From Curvibacter sp. PAE-UM (GTDB lineage Bacteria > Pseudomonadota > Gammaproteobacteria > Burkholderiales > Burkholderiaceae_C): a stretch of 64,000 bases of DNA. The stretch lies in the NCBI RefSeq assembly GCF_001432305.1, contig NZ_KQ483358.1, positions 378,385 through 442,384 of the forward strand, given 5' to 3'. A program made the position numbers and the translations under genes. The notes under the pieces were generated by a model that did not search any database, was not told where the DNA came from, and was given only the letters and a program-made list of their open reading frames with translations. Shown in pieces: positions 45,775 to 54,579 of the stretch; position 1 is the first letter of the stretch, and each line of letters begins with the position of its first letter.

Positions 45775-46194
45775 TTACCAGCTGAGCGCGCGGGCGTGCT
45801 CACGAAACAGTGCCTCGCCCGTGAGTTTGCGGTTGCTGATCTGCAGACCGGGCATCAGGTCACTCTCGCTGACACCGTGATGCTTCATGGACAACGGCGC
45901 CACGAGGACGGTGGCGCCCTGTTGCAGCAATTCGGCCAGCATGGCCTGCTGCGCGGCGTAGCGCCCGGAGTGCGCCTTCGAGCCCAGCAGCACGCCTTTG
46001 TCGTTGAGGAAGAGGGTCAGCGGGTGCCCGCCTTGCTGCTGGTGCAGGCCGAAGGTCAGGCCAGCAGCAGCGCGATGAGCTTCGTCGGTGCTCAGGTTGA
46101 TGAAAAGCGGGTCGCTCGCCCCGGCGTGCGCCGGGGCCATGGCAAAACCGGCTGCCACGGCCAGCGCCAAAAATAATGTGCACACGAACCTCAT
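45775..46194 (-). CDS. DsrE/DsrF-like exported protein
   Basis: The 139-residue product has a signal peptide (about 1-26, ending AHAG) and a DsrE-like fold: DPLFINLSTDEAHRAAAGLTFGLHQQQGGHPLTLFLNDKGVLLGSKA and MLAELLQQGATVLVAPLSMKHHGV. The sulfur-carrier Cys of true DsrE proteins is not seen, so transfer of sulfur is unlikely. Start at 46194 is the first Met before the signal peptide. It lies with the copper chaperone and DUF2946 genes. Confidence 0.72.
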   Translation of the reverse strand: MRFVCTLFLALAVAAGFAMAPAHAGASDPLFINLSTDEAHRAAAGLTFGLHQQQGGHPLTLFLNDKGVLLGSKAHSGRYAAQQAMLAELLQQGATVLVAPLSMKHHGVSESDLMPGLQISNRKLTGEALFREHARALSW

Positions 46195-46309
46195 GGTGGG
46201 TTTCCTCGCGTTCGAACAGGGCCTTGGAGCCTGGGGCTCCACAATCCGCGCAGCCGGTCGGCGGGCGCGGCAAGTCTCCCGCCGGCAGACGGGCGGGATG
46301 GACGGGGAC

Positions 46310-46675
46310 TCAGGCGAGGAAAGGCGGGCCGCGTGGCGGCAGCGGCGCAGCCGTGCGGCTGGCGATGTGTGCAGCGGTGACAGGGCGCGAGGCCTGCGCC
46401 AGGGACGAAGGCGGGGACGCTTGCACCCGGGCCAGAGGAGGCGGTGCGCCGACCGTGGCGCACAGGGGGCAATCCAGCGTGTGGCTGGATGAGGTCTGGC
46501 TGCCGTCATCGCTCTTGACGATGAGCTTCATGGCCCCGCCGCTGGCGCAGACCAGCTCGATGGCCTGCGGCTTCACGATGGGAGAAGCGATGGCCACCCC
46601 CAGCGCCAGCGCAAACCACACCAGCACGAGGCGGGCGAGGAAACGGGTTTGGCGCAGGGTCTGCATGCCTTGCAT
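46310..46675 (-). CDS. DUF2946 family protein
   Basis: The 121-residue product has an N-terminal membrane segment (about 12-32), then AIELVCASGGAMKLIVKSDDG and the LDCPLCATVGAPPP motif with its CPLC pair, then a Pro/Ala-rich tail. DUF2946 proteins often accompany copper chaperones and TonB-dependent copper receptors, and the Cys residues may bind copper. ATG at 46675 or 46666 could be the start. It is close to the PCuAC gene, supporting that role. Confidence 0.75.
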   Translation of the reverse strand: MQGMQTLRQTRFLARLVLVWFALALGVAIASPIVKPQAIELVCASGGAMKLIVKSDDGSQTSSSHTLDCPLCATVGAPPPLARVQASPPSSLAQASRPVTAAHIASRTAAPLPPRGPPFLA

Positions 46676-46782
46676 TATCGCCGACCGTCCCCGGGCCGCG
46701 GCCGGCACCGGTCTTGACCTGCGTCAAAGACCGGCGCAGAGTGGGAGCGCATGATGAAGTTTGACCGACCAGGAGATACCGC

Positions 46783-47154
46783 ATGAGCACCCAGATCACC
46801 GCGCCCTTCAAGCAGCAATTGCTGCAGCAGCGCACCACCCTGCTGGCCCAGCTGGCCAGCCTGCGCGGCGGCAACGTCGGCCGCGCGCAAGCTTCGGCCG
46901 ACCATTTCGGCGGCCAGAAGGAAGACTCCCGCGCCCAGATGGAAACCGAGCGCGACCTGGAGTTCACGCTCGACGCCCGCGAAAGCGCCGAGCTCGACGC
47001 CGTGGACGCCGCGCTCAAGCGCATCGAGGCCGGAACCTATGGCGTGTGCACCGATTGCGGCACCGACATCCCGGCCGCGCGCCTGCACGCGGCACCCGAG
47101 ACGCCGCGCTGCCTCGCCTGCCAGGACAAGCTCGAACACAGCCGGCGCGCCTGA
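46783..47154 (+). CDS. DksA/TraR-family zinc-finger protein
   Basis: The 123-residue protein has a coiled-coil front part (about 8-75) and a C-terminal C4 zinc finger, GVCTDCGTDIPAARLHAAPETPRCLACQ. Such proteins enter the RNA polymerase secondary channel or otherwise modulate transcription. The acidic tip residues of true DksA are not clearly present, so it is more like the short DksA/TraR relatives. AGGAG precedes the ATG. A small His/Gly-rich protein gene follows after 45 bp. Confidence 0.9.
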   Translation: MSTQITAPFKQQLLQQRTTLLAQLASLRGGNVGRAQASADHFGGQKEDSRAQMETERDLEFTLDARESAELDAVDAALKRIEAGTYGVCTDCGTDIPAARLHAAPETPRCLACQDKLEHSRRA

Positions 47155-47199
47155 AGCGCGCGCCCTTCACCTCTTCACGACACCGAGAAAGAACCCACC

Positions 47200-47637
47200 A
47201 TGCCCACCTTCCACGCCATCGTCTGGCTCGACCGTTCCGAAGCCCACATCATCCTGTTCGACCGCGAGCACATCGCCGCGCAGAAGATCAAATCGCGCAG
47301 CCACCACAAGGCCACGGGCGGCCACACCGGCTCGCACCAGGGCTCGGGCCGCGGTGACAGCGCCAGCGGCCACCACAGCCCCGCCGGCGGCCACTCAACG
47401 CACGACGAAACCTACTACCACTCGATCGCCGAAGCGCTCAAGGGCGTGCACGAGATCCTGGTGACCGGCCCGGCCCAGGCCAAGGATGAGTTCAAGGCGC
47501 ATTGCGCACGCCACGACAAGGCCATCGACCAGGCCATCGTCGGCGTCGTCACCAGCGACCACCCGAGCGACGGCCAGCTGGTGGCCATGGCCAAGCAGTA
47601 TTTCCTGAAACACGACAAGATGAACGGCCAGGCCTGA
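47200..47637 (+). CDS. Small protein resembling the bacterial eRF1-like fold
   Basis: The 145-residue protein reads HAIVWLDRSEAHIILFDREHIAAQKIKS, then a Gly/His/Ser-rich insert (about 45-68), then YYHSIAEALKGVHEILVTGPAQAKDEFKAHCARH and IVGVVTSDHPSDGQLVAMAKQYF. The beginning and end fit a bacterial eRF1/Pelota-like domain 3 fold described for small translation-related proteins. The His/Gly insert might bind metal. Function is not known. It follows the DksA-like gene. Confidence 0.7.
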   Translation: MPTFHAIVWLDRSEAHIILFDREHIAAQKIKSRSHHKATGGHTGSHQGSGRGDSASGHHSPAGGHSTHDETYYHSIAEALKGVHEILVTGPAQAKDEFKAHCARHDKAIDQAIVGVVTSDHPSDGQLVAMAKQYFLKHDKMNGQA

Positions 47638-47673
47638 GTCCTGCGCCGGCACCCCGCCTGCGCCCGGGCGGGA

Positions 47674-48840
47674 TCAGGCAGAGAGTGCCTGCATATGGCT
47701 GTACAGATCGGCCTTGCCCTCGAAGCCGATGCCCGGCAGATCGGGCAGGGTCACATGGCCGTCGACCACCTTCACGCCATCGGGGAAACCACCGAAGGGC
47801 TGGAACAGGTCCGGGTAGGACTCATTGCCGCCCAAGCCCAGGCCGGCGGCGATGTTCAGTGACATCTGGTGTCCCCCGTGCGGGATGCAGCGGCTGGGCG
47901 ACCAGCCGTGCTCCTTGAGCATGTCGAGGGTGCGCAGGTATTCGACAAGGCCGTAGCTCAATGCGCAGTCGAACTGCAGCCAGTCGCGGTCGGGGCGCAT
48001 GCCGCCATAACGGATCAGGTTGCGCGCATCCTGCATGGAGAACAGGTTTTCGCCGGTCGCCATCGGGTTCTTGTAATAGTTGCGCAGCGTGGCCTGCAAT
48101 TCGAAGTCCAGCGGGTCGCCCGCCTCTTCGTACCAGAAGAGGTCGTACCGGGACAGGGCCTTGGCGTACTGGATGGCGGTGTCCAGGTCGAAGCGGCCGT
48201 TGGCATCCACGCAAAGCTTCTGTCCGTCCTGCAGCACGCTCAGGATCGAGTCGATACGACGCAGATCCTCGTCCAGCGAGGCGCCGCCGATCTTCTTCTT
48301 CACCACGGTGTAGCCGCGGTCGATGTAGCTGCGCATCTCGTCTTTCAGCTTGCCGTGGTCCTGCCCGGGGTAGTAATAACCACCGGCGGCATACACAAAG
48401 ATTTTCCGGTTCGGCTTGCCGTTGCCGTAGCGGTCGGCAAGAAGCTGGAAGAGCGGCTTGCCTTCGATCTTGGCCACGGCGTCCCACACCGCCATGTCGA
48501 TGGTGCCGATGGCGACCGAGCGCTCACCATGGCCGCCGGGCTTTTCGTTGGTGAACATGGTGTTCCATATCTTGTGCGGATCCAGATTCTTGCCACTGTC
48601 ATCCATCAGGGCATCCGGCCTGGCTTCAAGCACACGCGGGATGAAGCGCTCACGCATCAGCTTGCCCTGCCCGTAGCGGCCGTTGGAGTTGAAGCCGTAG
48701 CCGATCACTGGTTTACCATCACGAATGACATCGGTGATGACCGCCACCAGGCTCAGCGTCATCTTGCTGAAGTCGATGTAGGCGTTGCGGATGGGGGAGC
48801 TGATCGGCAGGGTGATTTCACGGATGTCTACGATTTTCAT
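47674..48840 (-). CDS. tarD: D(-)-tartrate dehydratase
   Basis: The 388-residue enolase-superfamily enzyme closely follows the D-tartrate dehydratase pattern: SSPIRNAYIDFSKMT, GYGFNSNGRYGQG, NEKPGGHGERSVAIGTIDMAVWDA, VVKKKIGGASL with the catalytic Lys, CVDANGRFDLDTA, and the C-terminal HGGHQMSLNIAAGLGLGGNESYPDLFQPFGGF. The enzyme converts D-tartrate to oxaloacetate with Mg2+. Start at 48840 is the Met before KIVDIREIT. It is divergent from a LysR regulator 105 bp away. Confidence 0.93.
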   Translation of the reverse strand: MKIVDIREITLPISSPIRNAYIDFSKMTLSLVAVITDVIRDGKPVIGYGFNSNGRYGQGKLMRERFIPRVLEARPDALMDDSGKNLDPHKIWNTMFTNEKPGGHGERSVAIGTIDMAVWDAVAKIEGKPLFQLLADRYGNGKPNRKIFVYAAGGYYYPGQDHGKLKDEMRSYIDRGYTVVKKKIGGASLDEDLRRIDSILSVLQDGQKLCVDANGRFDLDTAIQYAKALSRYDLFWYEEAGDPLDFELQATLRNYYKNPMATGENLFSMQDARNLIRYGGMRPDRDWLQFDCALSYGLVEYLRTLDMLKEHGWSPSRCIPHGGHQMSLNIAAGLGLGGNESYPDLFQPFGGFPDGVKVVDGHVTLPDLPGIGFEGKADLYSHMQALSA

Positions 48841-48945
48841 GGCGCTCACTTCTGAGGTGTTGGTGGACAAGCAAATTGTCATCAGAAGGGGATCGCTGGA
48901 CCAATGCTGTTTTTTTTGACTTCCATGCTTTGAAAGCACCGCCCC

Positions 48946-49863
48946 ATGATTTCAATGAATTTTTCATGGCTGGATGACTTTCGCGCGCTGGCGGACAGCG
49001 GGAATTTTTCGCGGGCAGCCGAAGAACGGCACATGACCCAACCGGCTTTCAGCCGCAGGATCCGTGCGCTGGAGGAGTGGCTCGGGACGGATCTGTTTGA
49101 CCGCAGCAGCCAGCCAGCAAAGCTGACGCCTGCGGGCGTATGGTTCCAGGGCGTGGCGCAAGATCTGACCTCACGCGCCTTGCGCATCCCCGGCGAAGCG
49201 CGTGCGGTCGCTGATGCTCACGCGACCACCCTGCGTTTCGCGGCCACGCACGCCCTCTCTTTCACCTTCATGCCCGGTTGGCTGCGCGGACTGGAAACAC
49301 GCCACTCGGTGGGCCCCATCAGCCTGGTCTCCGATGTACTGGCGCGCTGCGAGTCACAGCTGCTCCAAGGGGATGTGCAGTTCGTGCTTTGTCATGCGCA
49401 CCCGCTATCCACCAGTGAGCTTCAGGCGCACAGTTATCCCTGCGCACGCGTTGGGACCGACGTGCTCGTTCCCGTATCGGCACCAGATGCAGAAGGAAAA
49501 CCGCGACATTCTCTTTTTGGCGAAGCTGGCGAAACCCCTGCCCACGTTCTAAGCTACAGCGCAGAGTCCGGGCTGGGCCGCATCCTTCGTGAGGTTCACG
49601 GTGCGGCCCTCGACCGTCACTTGGCCCAAAGTGTCTTCACGGCCCACCTGGCCTCCGTGCTGCGAACCATGGCGCTGGACGGCCGCGGACTGGCATGGCT
49701 GCCCAGAACCTTGGTCGCAGAAGACCTTCAGCAAGGGCGCCTGCTTGAGGCAGCACCTCCCGAAGGGTTCATCGAGTTGGAGGTACGCCTCTATCGCGAC
49801 CGCGGTCCGCTGGGTACGGCGGCGGAAGACTTCTGGCAGGCCGTTCTCGCTTCAGATCAGTAG
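48946..49863 (+). CDS. LysR-family transcriptional regulator
   Basis: The 305-residue protein has an N-terminal helix-turn-helix (about 5-65: FRALADSGNFSRAAEERHMTQPAFSRRIRALEEWLGTDLFDR) and a periplasmic-binding-like effector domain (about 90-300). It is divergent from tarD and probably activates it in response to tartrate or a related acid, as is usual for such LysR pairs. The intergenic region between them is short (105 bp), so the operator should lie there. Confidence 0.93.
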   Translation: MISMNFSWLDDFRALADSGNFSRAAEERHMTQPAFSRRIRALEEWLGTDLFDRSSQPAKLTPAGVWFQGVAQDLTSRALRIPGEARAVADAHATTLRFAATHALSFTFMPGWLRGLETRHSVGPISLVSDVLARCESQLLQGDVQFVLCHAHPLSTSELQAHSYPCARVGTDVLVPVSAPDAEGKPRHSLFGEAGETPAHVLSYSAESGLGRILREVHGAALDRHLAQSVFTAHLASVLRTMALDGRGLAWLPRTLVAEDLQQGRLLEAAPPEGFIELEVRLYRDRGPLGTAAEDFWQAVLASDQ

Positions 49864-49874
49864 CGCCTTGGCGC

Positions 49875-50885
49875 TTACCTGGCCAAAGGCACGATCTTCT
49901 GTTCGATGGCGCCGAAGACCGACTGGCCGTCGCGGCCTTTCATCTCGATGCGGATGGTGTCGCCGAACTTCATGTAGTCGGTGGCGGGCTGGCCGTCCTG
50001 GATGGTCTCGATGGCGCGTTTCTCGGCAATGCAGCTGTAGCCCTTGCTCCATTCCTTCTTGCCGTTGACCTCGGTGGCGCGGTTGCTCACCGTGCCGGAA
50101 CCGATGATGCTGCCGGCGCGCACATTGCGCGTCTTGGCCAGGTGAGCGATGAGCTGGCCGAAGTGGAAGGTCATCTCCTCGCCGGCTTCGCACATGCCGA
50201 CCGTGCGGCCATTCCAGGCGCTTTGCAGCGTGAGGTGCAGCTTGCCACCCTGCCACGCATCCCCCAGCTCATCGAGCGTGACGGCCACCGGGCCGAAGGC
50301 GGTAGCGGGTTTGCTCTGCAGGAAGCCGAAGCTCTTGGCCAGCTCGTCGGGGATCAGATGACGCAGGCTGACGTCGTTGGCGATCATCACCAGGCGGATG
50401 CCATCGAGCGCTTGCTCTGGCCCGGCGCCCATGGGCACGTCGGCGGTGACCACGGCGACCTCGGCCTCGAAGTCGATGCCGTGGTCTTCAGTGACACAGA
50501 CCACGTCGTCGCGCGGGCCCAGGAAGTCGTCGCTGCCGCCCTGGTACATGAGCGGCTCGGTGTAGTAGTTGGCCGGCACTTCCGAGCCGCGTGCCAGGCG
50601 CACCAGTTCCACGTGGTTGATGTAGGCCGAACCGTCGGCCCACTGGTAGGCACGCGGCAGCGGGGCCATGCACAGCGCCGGATCAAAGGGGAAGGCATGG
50701 CGTGCCTTGCCCTGGTTGAGCGTGACGTAGAGGTCCTGCAGTTGCGGGGAGAGGAAGTTCCAGTCGTCCAGCACCGGCTGCAGATGGTGGGCGATGCCGG
50801 TCGCATAATGCGCCGTGCTCAGGTCGCGCGAGACGACGACCAGCTGGCCGTCGCGCGAACCGTCCTTGTAGGTGGCAAGCTTCAT
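49875..50885 (-). CDS. Fumarylacetoacetate hydrolase family protein
   Basis: The 336-residue protein has an N-terminal region reading MKLATYKDGSRDGQLVVVSRDL, and an FAA core with ELVRLARGSEVP, GIDFEAEVAVVTADVPMG, MIANDVSLRHLIPDELAKSFGFLQSKPATAFGPVAVT and GSIIGSGTVSNR. It is longer than the FAA protein at 43538. It may cleave maleyl- or fumarylacetoacetate-like compounds. Start at 50885 is the first Met of the family N-terminus. It is divergent from an IclR regulator. Confidence 0.9.
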   Translation of the reverse strand: MKLATYKDGSRDGQLVVVSRDLSTAHYATGIAHHLQPVLDDWNFLSPQLQDLYVTLNQGKARHAFPFDPALCMAPLPRAYQWADGSAYINHVELVRLARGSEVPANYYTEPLMYQGGSDDFLGPRDDVVCVTEDHGIDFEAEVAVVTADVPMGAGPEQALDGIRLVMIANDVSLRHLIPDELAKSFGFLQSKPATAFGPVAVTLDELGDAWQGGKLHLTLQSAWNGRTVGMCEAGEEMTFHFGQLIAHLAKTRNVRAGSIIGSGTVSNRATEVNGKKEWSKGYSCIAEKRAIETIQDGQPATDYMKFGDTIRIEMKGRDGQSVFGAIEQKIVPLAR

Positions 50886-50916
50886 CGAAGGTTTCTCGAA
50901 TGACGTATCGTTAAGG

Positions 50917-50930
50917 CCTGTCGGAACAGG
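50917..50930. promoter_or_regulatory. Inverted repeat in the FAA/IclR divergent promoter
   Basis: CCTGT and ACAGG are separated by CGGA, between the divergent FAA and IclR gene starts. IclR-family regulators bind palindromes in such positions. The assignment to this regulator is inferred. Confidence 0.4.
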
Positions 50931-50948
50931 TACCCCTCCAATTACATC

Positions 50949-51728
50949 ATGGTCAAGACACGCGCAGGCATCCAGTCGGTCGAGGTGGGCTTTGCCCTGG
51001 TCGACGCGCTGGCGCGCGCGCCAGGCCCGCTGATGCTGCGCGACCTGGCCGCCGCCGCCGGCATGAGCGCGGCCAAGGCGCACCGCTACCTGGTGAGCTT
51101 CCAGCGCCTGGGCCTGGTCAGCCAGGATGCGGCCAGCGCGCGCTACGACCTGGGCCCGGCCGCATTGCGCATGGGCCTGGCCGCCATCACGCGGCTGGAC
51201 GCCGTGAAGCTGGCACGTGAACGGATGCCGGCGCTGATGCAGCACATCGGCCACACACTGGCGCTCGCGGTCTGGGGCAACCATGGCCCGACCATCGTGC
51301 ACTGGGAAGAGTCGCCGCAATCCGTCACGGTGAACCTGCGCCTGGGCGATGTGATGCCCCTGCTGTCCTCGGCCACCGGGCGCTGTTTTGCGGCGCACGT
51401 CTCGCGCGAGGCCATCGCGCCGCTGCTGCGCGCCGAGCTGGCACGCAGCAGGCAGTTGGGCCGCACCGACCTGCCGCGCAACCAGGCCGAACTCGGCGCC
51501 TTGCTCAAGGACGTGCGCACCCACGGCATGGCCCGCGTGGTGGACACGCTGCTGCCGGGCATCGCGGGCTTTTGCGCACCGGTGTTCGACTTCGACGGCC
51601 ACATGGTGCTGGGCATCGTGGCCATGGGCTCGGTGGCCACGGTCGACACGGCCTGGAACGGCACGGTCGCCACGGCCCTGGGCCAGGCCGCGCGCCAGCT
51701 CTCGCACGAGTTGGGTCATACCCGCTGA
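50949..51728 (+). CDS. IclR-family transcriptional regulator
   Basis: The 259-residue protein has an N-terminal winged helix (about 8-70: GFALVDALARAPGPLMLRDLAAAAGMSAAKAHRYLVSFQRLGLV) and the IclR effector domain (about 85-255; MPLLSSATGRCFAAH, GFCAPVFDFDGHMVLGIVAMG). It is divergent from the FAA hydrolase gene and is its likely regulator. A DUF3108 gene begins 2 bp after its stop. Confidence 0.92.
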   Translation: MVKTRAGIQSVEVGFALVDALARAPGPLMLRDLAAAAGMSAAKAHRYLVSFQRLGLVSQDAASARYDLGPAALRMGLAAITRLDAVKLARERMPALMQHIGHTLALAVWGNHGPTIVHWEESPQSVTVNLRLGDVMPLLSSATGRCFAAHVSREAIAPLLRAELARSRQLGRTDLPRNQAELGALLKDVRTHGMARVVDTLLPGIAGFCAPVFDFDGHMVLGIVAMGSVATVDTAWNGTVATALGQAARQLSHELGHTR

Positions 51729-51730
51729 GC

Positions 51731-52753
51731 ATGACGACCGCCGGCGATACCGCGGCCCGTCGGCGCCGGCTGCTGCTGCCAGTCCTGCTGGCGCTGCTCA
51801 TCCACCTGCTGGTGCTGCTGCTCGTGAACCCGCGGCCTGCCCCCGTGGCCCCGACGACCATCCTGCGCTCGCTCATCTACGACGCCCCACCCGAGCCTGT
51901 CACGGCCGCCCCGGCACCGCGGCCCCGGGCCGCCCCCACCCGCAGGCCGCGCCCCGTGGCAGCGCCGGAACAGCCGGCGGCCGTGTCGGACGCGCCTGGG
52001 GCGGCGCCAGCCCCGGCCGCCGCCGAACCCCCTCCCGCGGTGGAGCCAGCAGCAGCCCCTGTGCCCGCAGCCGCTGCATCGGCTGCGGCCGCGCCACCCC
52101 CGGTGGCGGTGCAGGCCGTCATCCCCGGCTCGCTGCGCCTGAAGTACACACTCCGCGGCGAGCTCAGCAGCCTGTCCTATCAGGCCAGCGGGGAACTGCT
52201 GTGGGCGCACGACGGCCAGAACTACGAGGCGCGCATGGAAGTGGGCGCCTTCCTGCTGGGCTCGCGCGTGCAGCACAGCCGGGGCCGCATCACGCCCGCC
52301 GGCCTGCAGCCGCTGCGCTTCGCCGACCGGGTGCGCCAGGACCGCGTGGCAGAGTTCGACCACGCGCAACAGCAGATCCGCTTCAGCGAAGGGGCGCCAC
52401 CCGTGGCCCTGCCGCCAGACGCCCAGGACCAGCTCAGCGTCTTCGTGCAGCTGGGCAGCCTGATCAGCACGACACCGCAGCACTACCCGCGCGGGACGGC
52501 CATCACGCTGCCGGCCGTGGGGGTCTACGGACCGGAAAGCTGGAGTGTCGTCGTCGAAGGCGAGGAAACACTCGGTCTGCCCGGCGGGGAGTTGCGCACA
52601 CTCAAACTCTCGCGGGCGCCCACGCGCGCCGATGAACCGCGAGCCGAGATCTGGCTGGCACCGGCGCTGGGCTGGCTGCCGGTGCGCATCCGCCTGTCAC
52701 AAGAGAACGGCGACTTCATCGACCAGCAGTGGCGCGGCAGCGAGACACCCTGA
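51731..52753 (+). CDS. DUF3108 family envelope protein
   Basis: The 340-residue product has an N-terminal membrane anchor (about 14-33), a Pro/Ala-rich spacer like that of TonB (about 35-130), and a C-terminal DUF3108-type beta-rich domain. Recognisable parts are LKYTLRGELSSLSYQASGELLWAHDGQNYEARMEVGAFLLGSRVQHSRGRITPAGLQPLRF and LPGGELRTLKLSR. It probably spans the periplasm. The start at 51731 is chosen because earlier in-frame sequence overlaps the IclR gene. Function is unknown. Confidence 0.87.
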   Translation: MTTAGDTAARRRRLLLPVLLALLIHLLVLLLVNPRPAPVAPTTILRSLIYDAPPEPVTAAPAPRPRAAPTRRPRPVAAPEQPAAVSDAPGAAPAPAAAEPPPAVEPAAAPVPAAAASAAAAPPPVAVQAVIPGSLRLKYTLRGELSSLSYQASGELLWAHDGQNYEARMEVGAFLLGSRVQHSRGRITPAGLQPLRFADRVRQDRVAEFDHAQQQIRFSEGAPPVALPPDAQDQLSVFVQLGSLISTTPQHYPRGTAITLPAVGVYGPESWSVVVEGEETLGLPGGELRTLKLSRAPTRADEPRAEIWLAPALGWLPVRIRLSQENGDFIDQQWRGSETP

Positions 52754-52826
52754 GCGGCCCGGCCCCTTGAAATCGGCATCAGCAGCGCCAAGTACCCAGC
52801 AGGCACCTTTTGCCTCCTGACGCACC

Positions 52827-53117
52827 ATGCACACGCTCTACGACTCCGACGACTACATCGTGACCCACATGCAGGCCACGGTGGAGCCGTCGCCAACGAC
52901 CCCCGACGGCGTAGCCGTCCTGCCTGCCCTGCTGCGCCATGGCTTCGAGATCGTGGACAAGCGCGCGGGCAAGGAGCTCTACCTGGACGGTTCCTGGGCC
53001 GAACTGTTCCAACAGCGCCTGGCCGAATGGCAGCGCACCACCCCCACCCAGGAAGAGGTGGAAGACACGCTGGCCCAGTACGCCGAGCTGGCCACCATCC
53101 CGCTGCACCTGCACTGA
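52827..53117 (+). CDS. DUF3567 family protein
   Basis: The 96-residue protein has the DUF3567 pattern: MHTLYDSDDYIVTHM, ALLRHGFEIVDKRAGKELYLDGSWAELF, and PTQEEVEDTLAQYAELATIPLHLH. This small family is common in betaproteobacteria and has no assigned role. No signal peptide is present. Confidence 0.85.
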   Translation: MHTLYDSDDYIVTHMQATVEPSPTTPDGVAVLPALLRHGFEIVDKRAGKELYLDGSWAELFQQRLAEWQRTTPTQEEVEDTLAQYAELATIPLHLH

Positions 53118-53130
53118 GCCGCCTGTCCGG

Positions 53131-53196
53131 TGTGACTTAGTCCACGGCCATGGCACCCCACTGTCGTGGCCGTGCCTCTTTGTGACTTAGCTCACA
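53131..53196 (+). promoter_or_regulatory. Pair of CRP-like boxes upstream of the first LivK-like gene
   Basis: TGTGACTTAGTCCACG (53131-53146) and TGTGACTTAGCTCACA (53181-53196) are exactly 50 bp apart. The second matches TGTGA-N6-TCACA, the CRP/FNR-superfamily consensus, perfectly. The distal box lies 122 bp and the proximal box 72 bp upstream of the ATG at 53253. A matching pair precedes the paralogous gene. Confidence 0.65.
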
Positions 53197-53252
53197 GAGG
53201 AAATCCGGGTTTCCCCTTAGGCTCTGGGTTTTACACCCGTCTAGGCTTGTTC

Positions 53253-54407
53253 ATGATGTCGCCAATCATTTCCCGACTGCACCGTTGCGTGTACTGGCTC
53301 ATCCTGATGCTGGCCGGCCCCGGCACGGTGCTGGCCCAGGGTGTCACCCCGAAACAGATCCTGATCGGCCAGAGCATCACACTGCAGGCCGGCAAGAACG
53401 AGTACGGCATGGCCGTGATGGACGGCATCAACGCCTACCTGCAGGACGTTTATGCCAAGGGCGGGGTCAACGGCCGCCAGATCGTGCTCACGACCCTGGA
53501 CGACGACAACAAGGCCAGCCAGGCCGAGGCCAATGCCCGCAAGCTGATCGAGGAAGACAAGGTCTTCATCCTGTTCGGCTCCATCGAAGGCGGCCCCTCC
53601 AACGCGGTGATGAAGGTGGTCAACGAACTGAAAGTGCCCCTGTTCGGCCCCATGGCCGGCTCGCCCACCCTGCGCCGGCCGCACCAGCCGCTGGTGTTTC
53701 CGGTGCGCGCCGAGCACCGCGACGAGTTCCGCGTGCTGCTGGAGTACATCCGCTCCACCGGCGGCAAACGCGTGGCCTTCTTCCGCGCGGATTCCGAAGT
53801 GGGCCTGCAGCACCTGGAGAATTTCAGGCGCCTGTGCCAGGAGCTGGGCCTGGAGCTGGTGCTGGACCTGCCTTTCAAGTCCGACGTGACGGACGAGCAG
53901 CTCGCGACCATGGCCGGCCGCATCGCCGCGGCCAACCTGCAGGGCGTCGTCAACCACGGCAGCGCCGGTCTCTACGAAAAACTGATCCGGCAGACACGCA
54001 CCAAGGGCAGCCCCACGCCCTTCATGGCCGTCAACTCCGGCTCCACCCAGCTGGCCCGCCATCTGGGCCAGCTGGCGCACGGCATGCTGTTCGCGCAGGT
54101 GCTGCCCAGCCCCTGGGAACGCAAGACCGATCTCACGCGCGAATACCAGGATGCCTTCAAACGCCACAAACCCGGCGTGGACTTTTCCTACGGCAGCCTG
54201 GAGGGTTATATGACGGCCAAGGCCCTGGTGGCCGCCCTGCGCCTGGCCGGCCCGCAGCCCACGCGCGAGAGTTTCATCCAGGGCATCTACAAGGCCGGCG
54301 CGTTCGACCTCAATGGCCTGCGCACCAGCTACCAGCCCGGCGACCACGCGGGCCTCAAGCTGGTGGACCTGGCCATGTACACCCGCGAGAACCGCTTCCG
54401 GCACTGA
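53253..54407 (+). CDS. Leu/Ile/Val-type (Peripla_BP_6) periplasmic binding protein, copy 1
   Basis: The 384-residue protein has a signal peptide (about 1-28, ending VLAQ) and a two-lobed binding fold: GVTPKQILIGQSITLQAGKNEYG, LDDDNKASQAEANARKLIEEDKVFILFGSIEGGPSNAV and FSYGSLEGYMTAKALVAALRLAG. Such proteins usually bind branched amino acids or amides, but no transporter genes are adjacent; it may instead feed a sensor. ATG at 53253 or 53256 could start it, with no clear Shine-Dalgarno. It is about 70 percent identical by eye to the next gene. Confidence 0.9.
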   Translation: MMSPIISRLHRCVYWLILMLAGPGTVLAQGVTPKQILIGQSITLQAGKNEYGMAVMDGINAYLQDVYAKGGVNGRQIVLTTLDDDNKASQAEANARKLIEEDKVFILFGSIEGGPSNAVMKVVNELKVPLFGPMAGSPTLRRPHQPLVFPVRAEHRDEFRVLLEYIRSTGGKRVAFFRADSEVGLQHLENFRRLCQELGLELVLDLPFKSDVTDEQLATMAGRIAAANLQGVVNHGSAGLYEKLIRQTRTKGSPTPFMAVNSGSTQLARHLGQLAHGMLFAQVLPSPWERKTDLTREYQDAFKRHKPGVDFSYGSLEGYMTAKALVAALRLAGPQPTRESFIQGIYKAGAFDLNGLRTSYQPGDHAGLKLVDLAMYTRENRFRH

Positions 54408-54458
54408 GCGACTGCCGCCTCGACTGCGCGGCGCGGCTCACGGCGCCTCCTTCGCGGA

Positions 54459-54526
54459 CGTGACTTAGTTGACATTTACCGCCTTGGGTGGGCACCCTGG
54501 TCCTGCGGCGTGACTTATTCCCTGAC
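54459..54526 (+). promoter_or_regulatory. Pair of CRP-like boxes upstream of the second LivK-like gene
   Basis: CGTGACTTAGTTGACA (54459-54474) and CGTGACTTATTCCCTGAC (54509-54526) begin exactly 50 bp apart, as in the promoter of copy 1. A shared TAGGCT motif follows 35-36 bp after the second GTGACTTA in each promoter. The right half-sites here are weaker than in copy 1. Confidence 0.55.
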
Positions 54527-54579
54527 AAATCTTGGGGTTACTCGTAGGCTGATGGGCATAACACGAATGGGAGCCCCTC

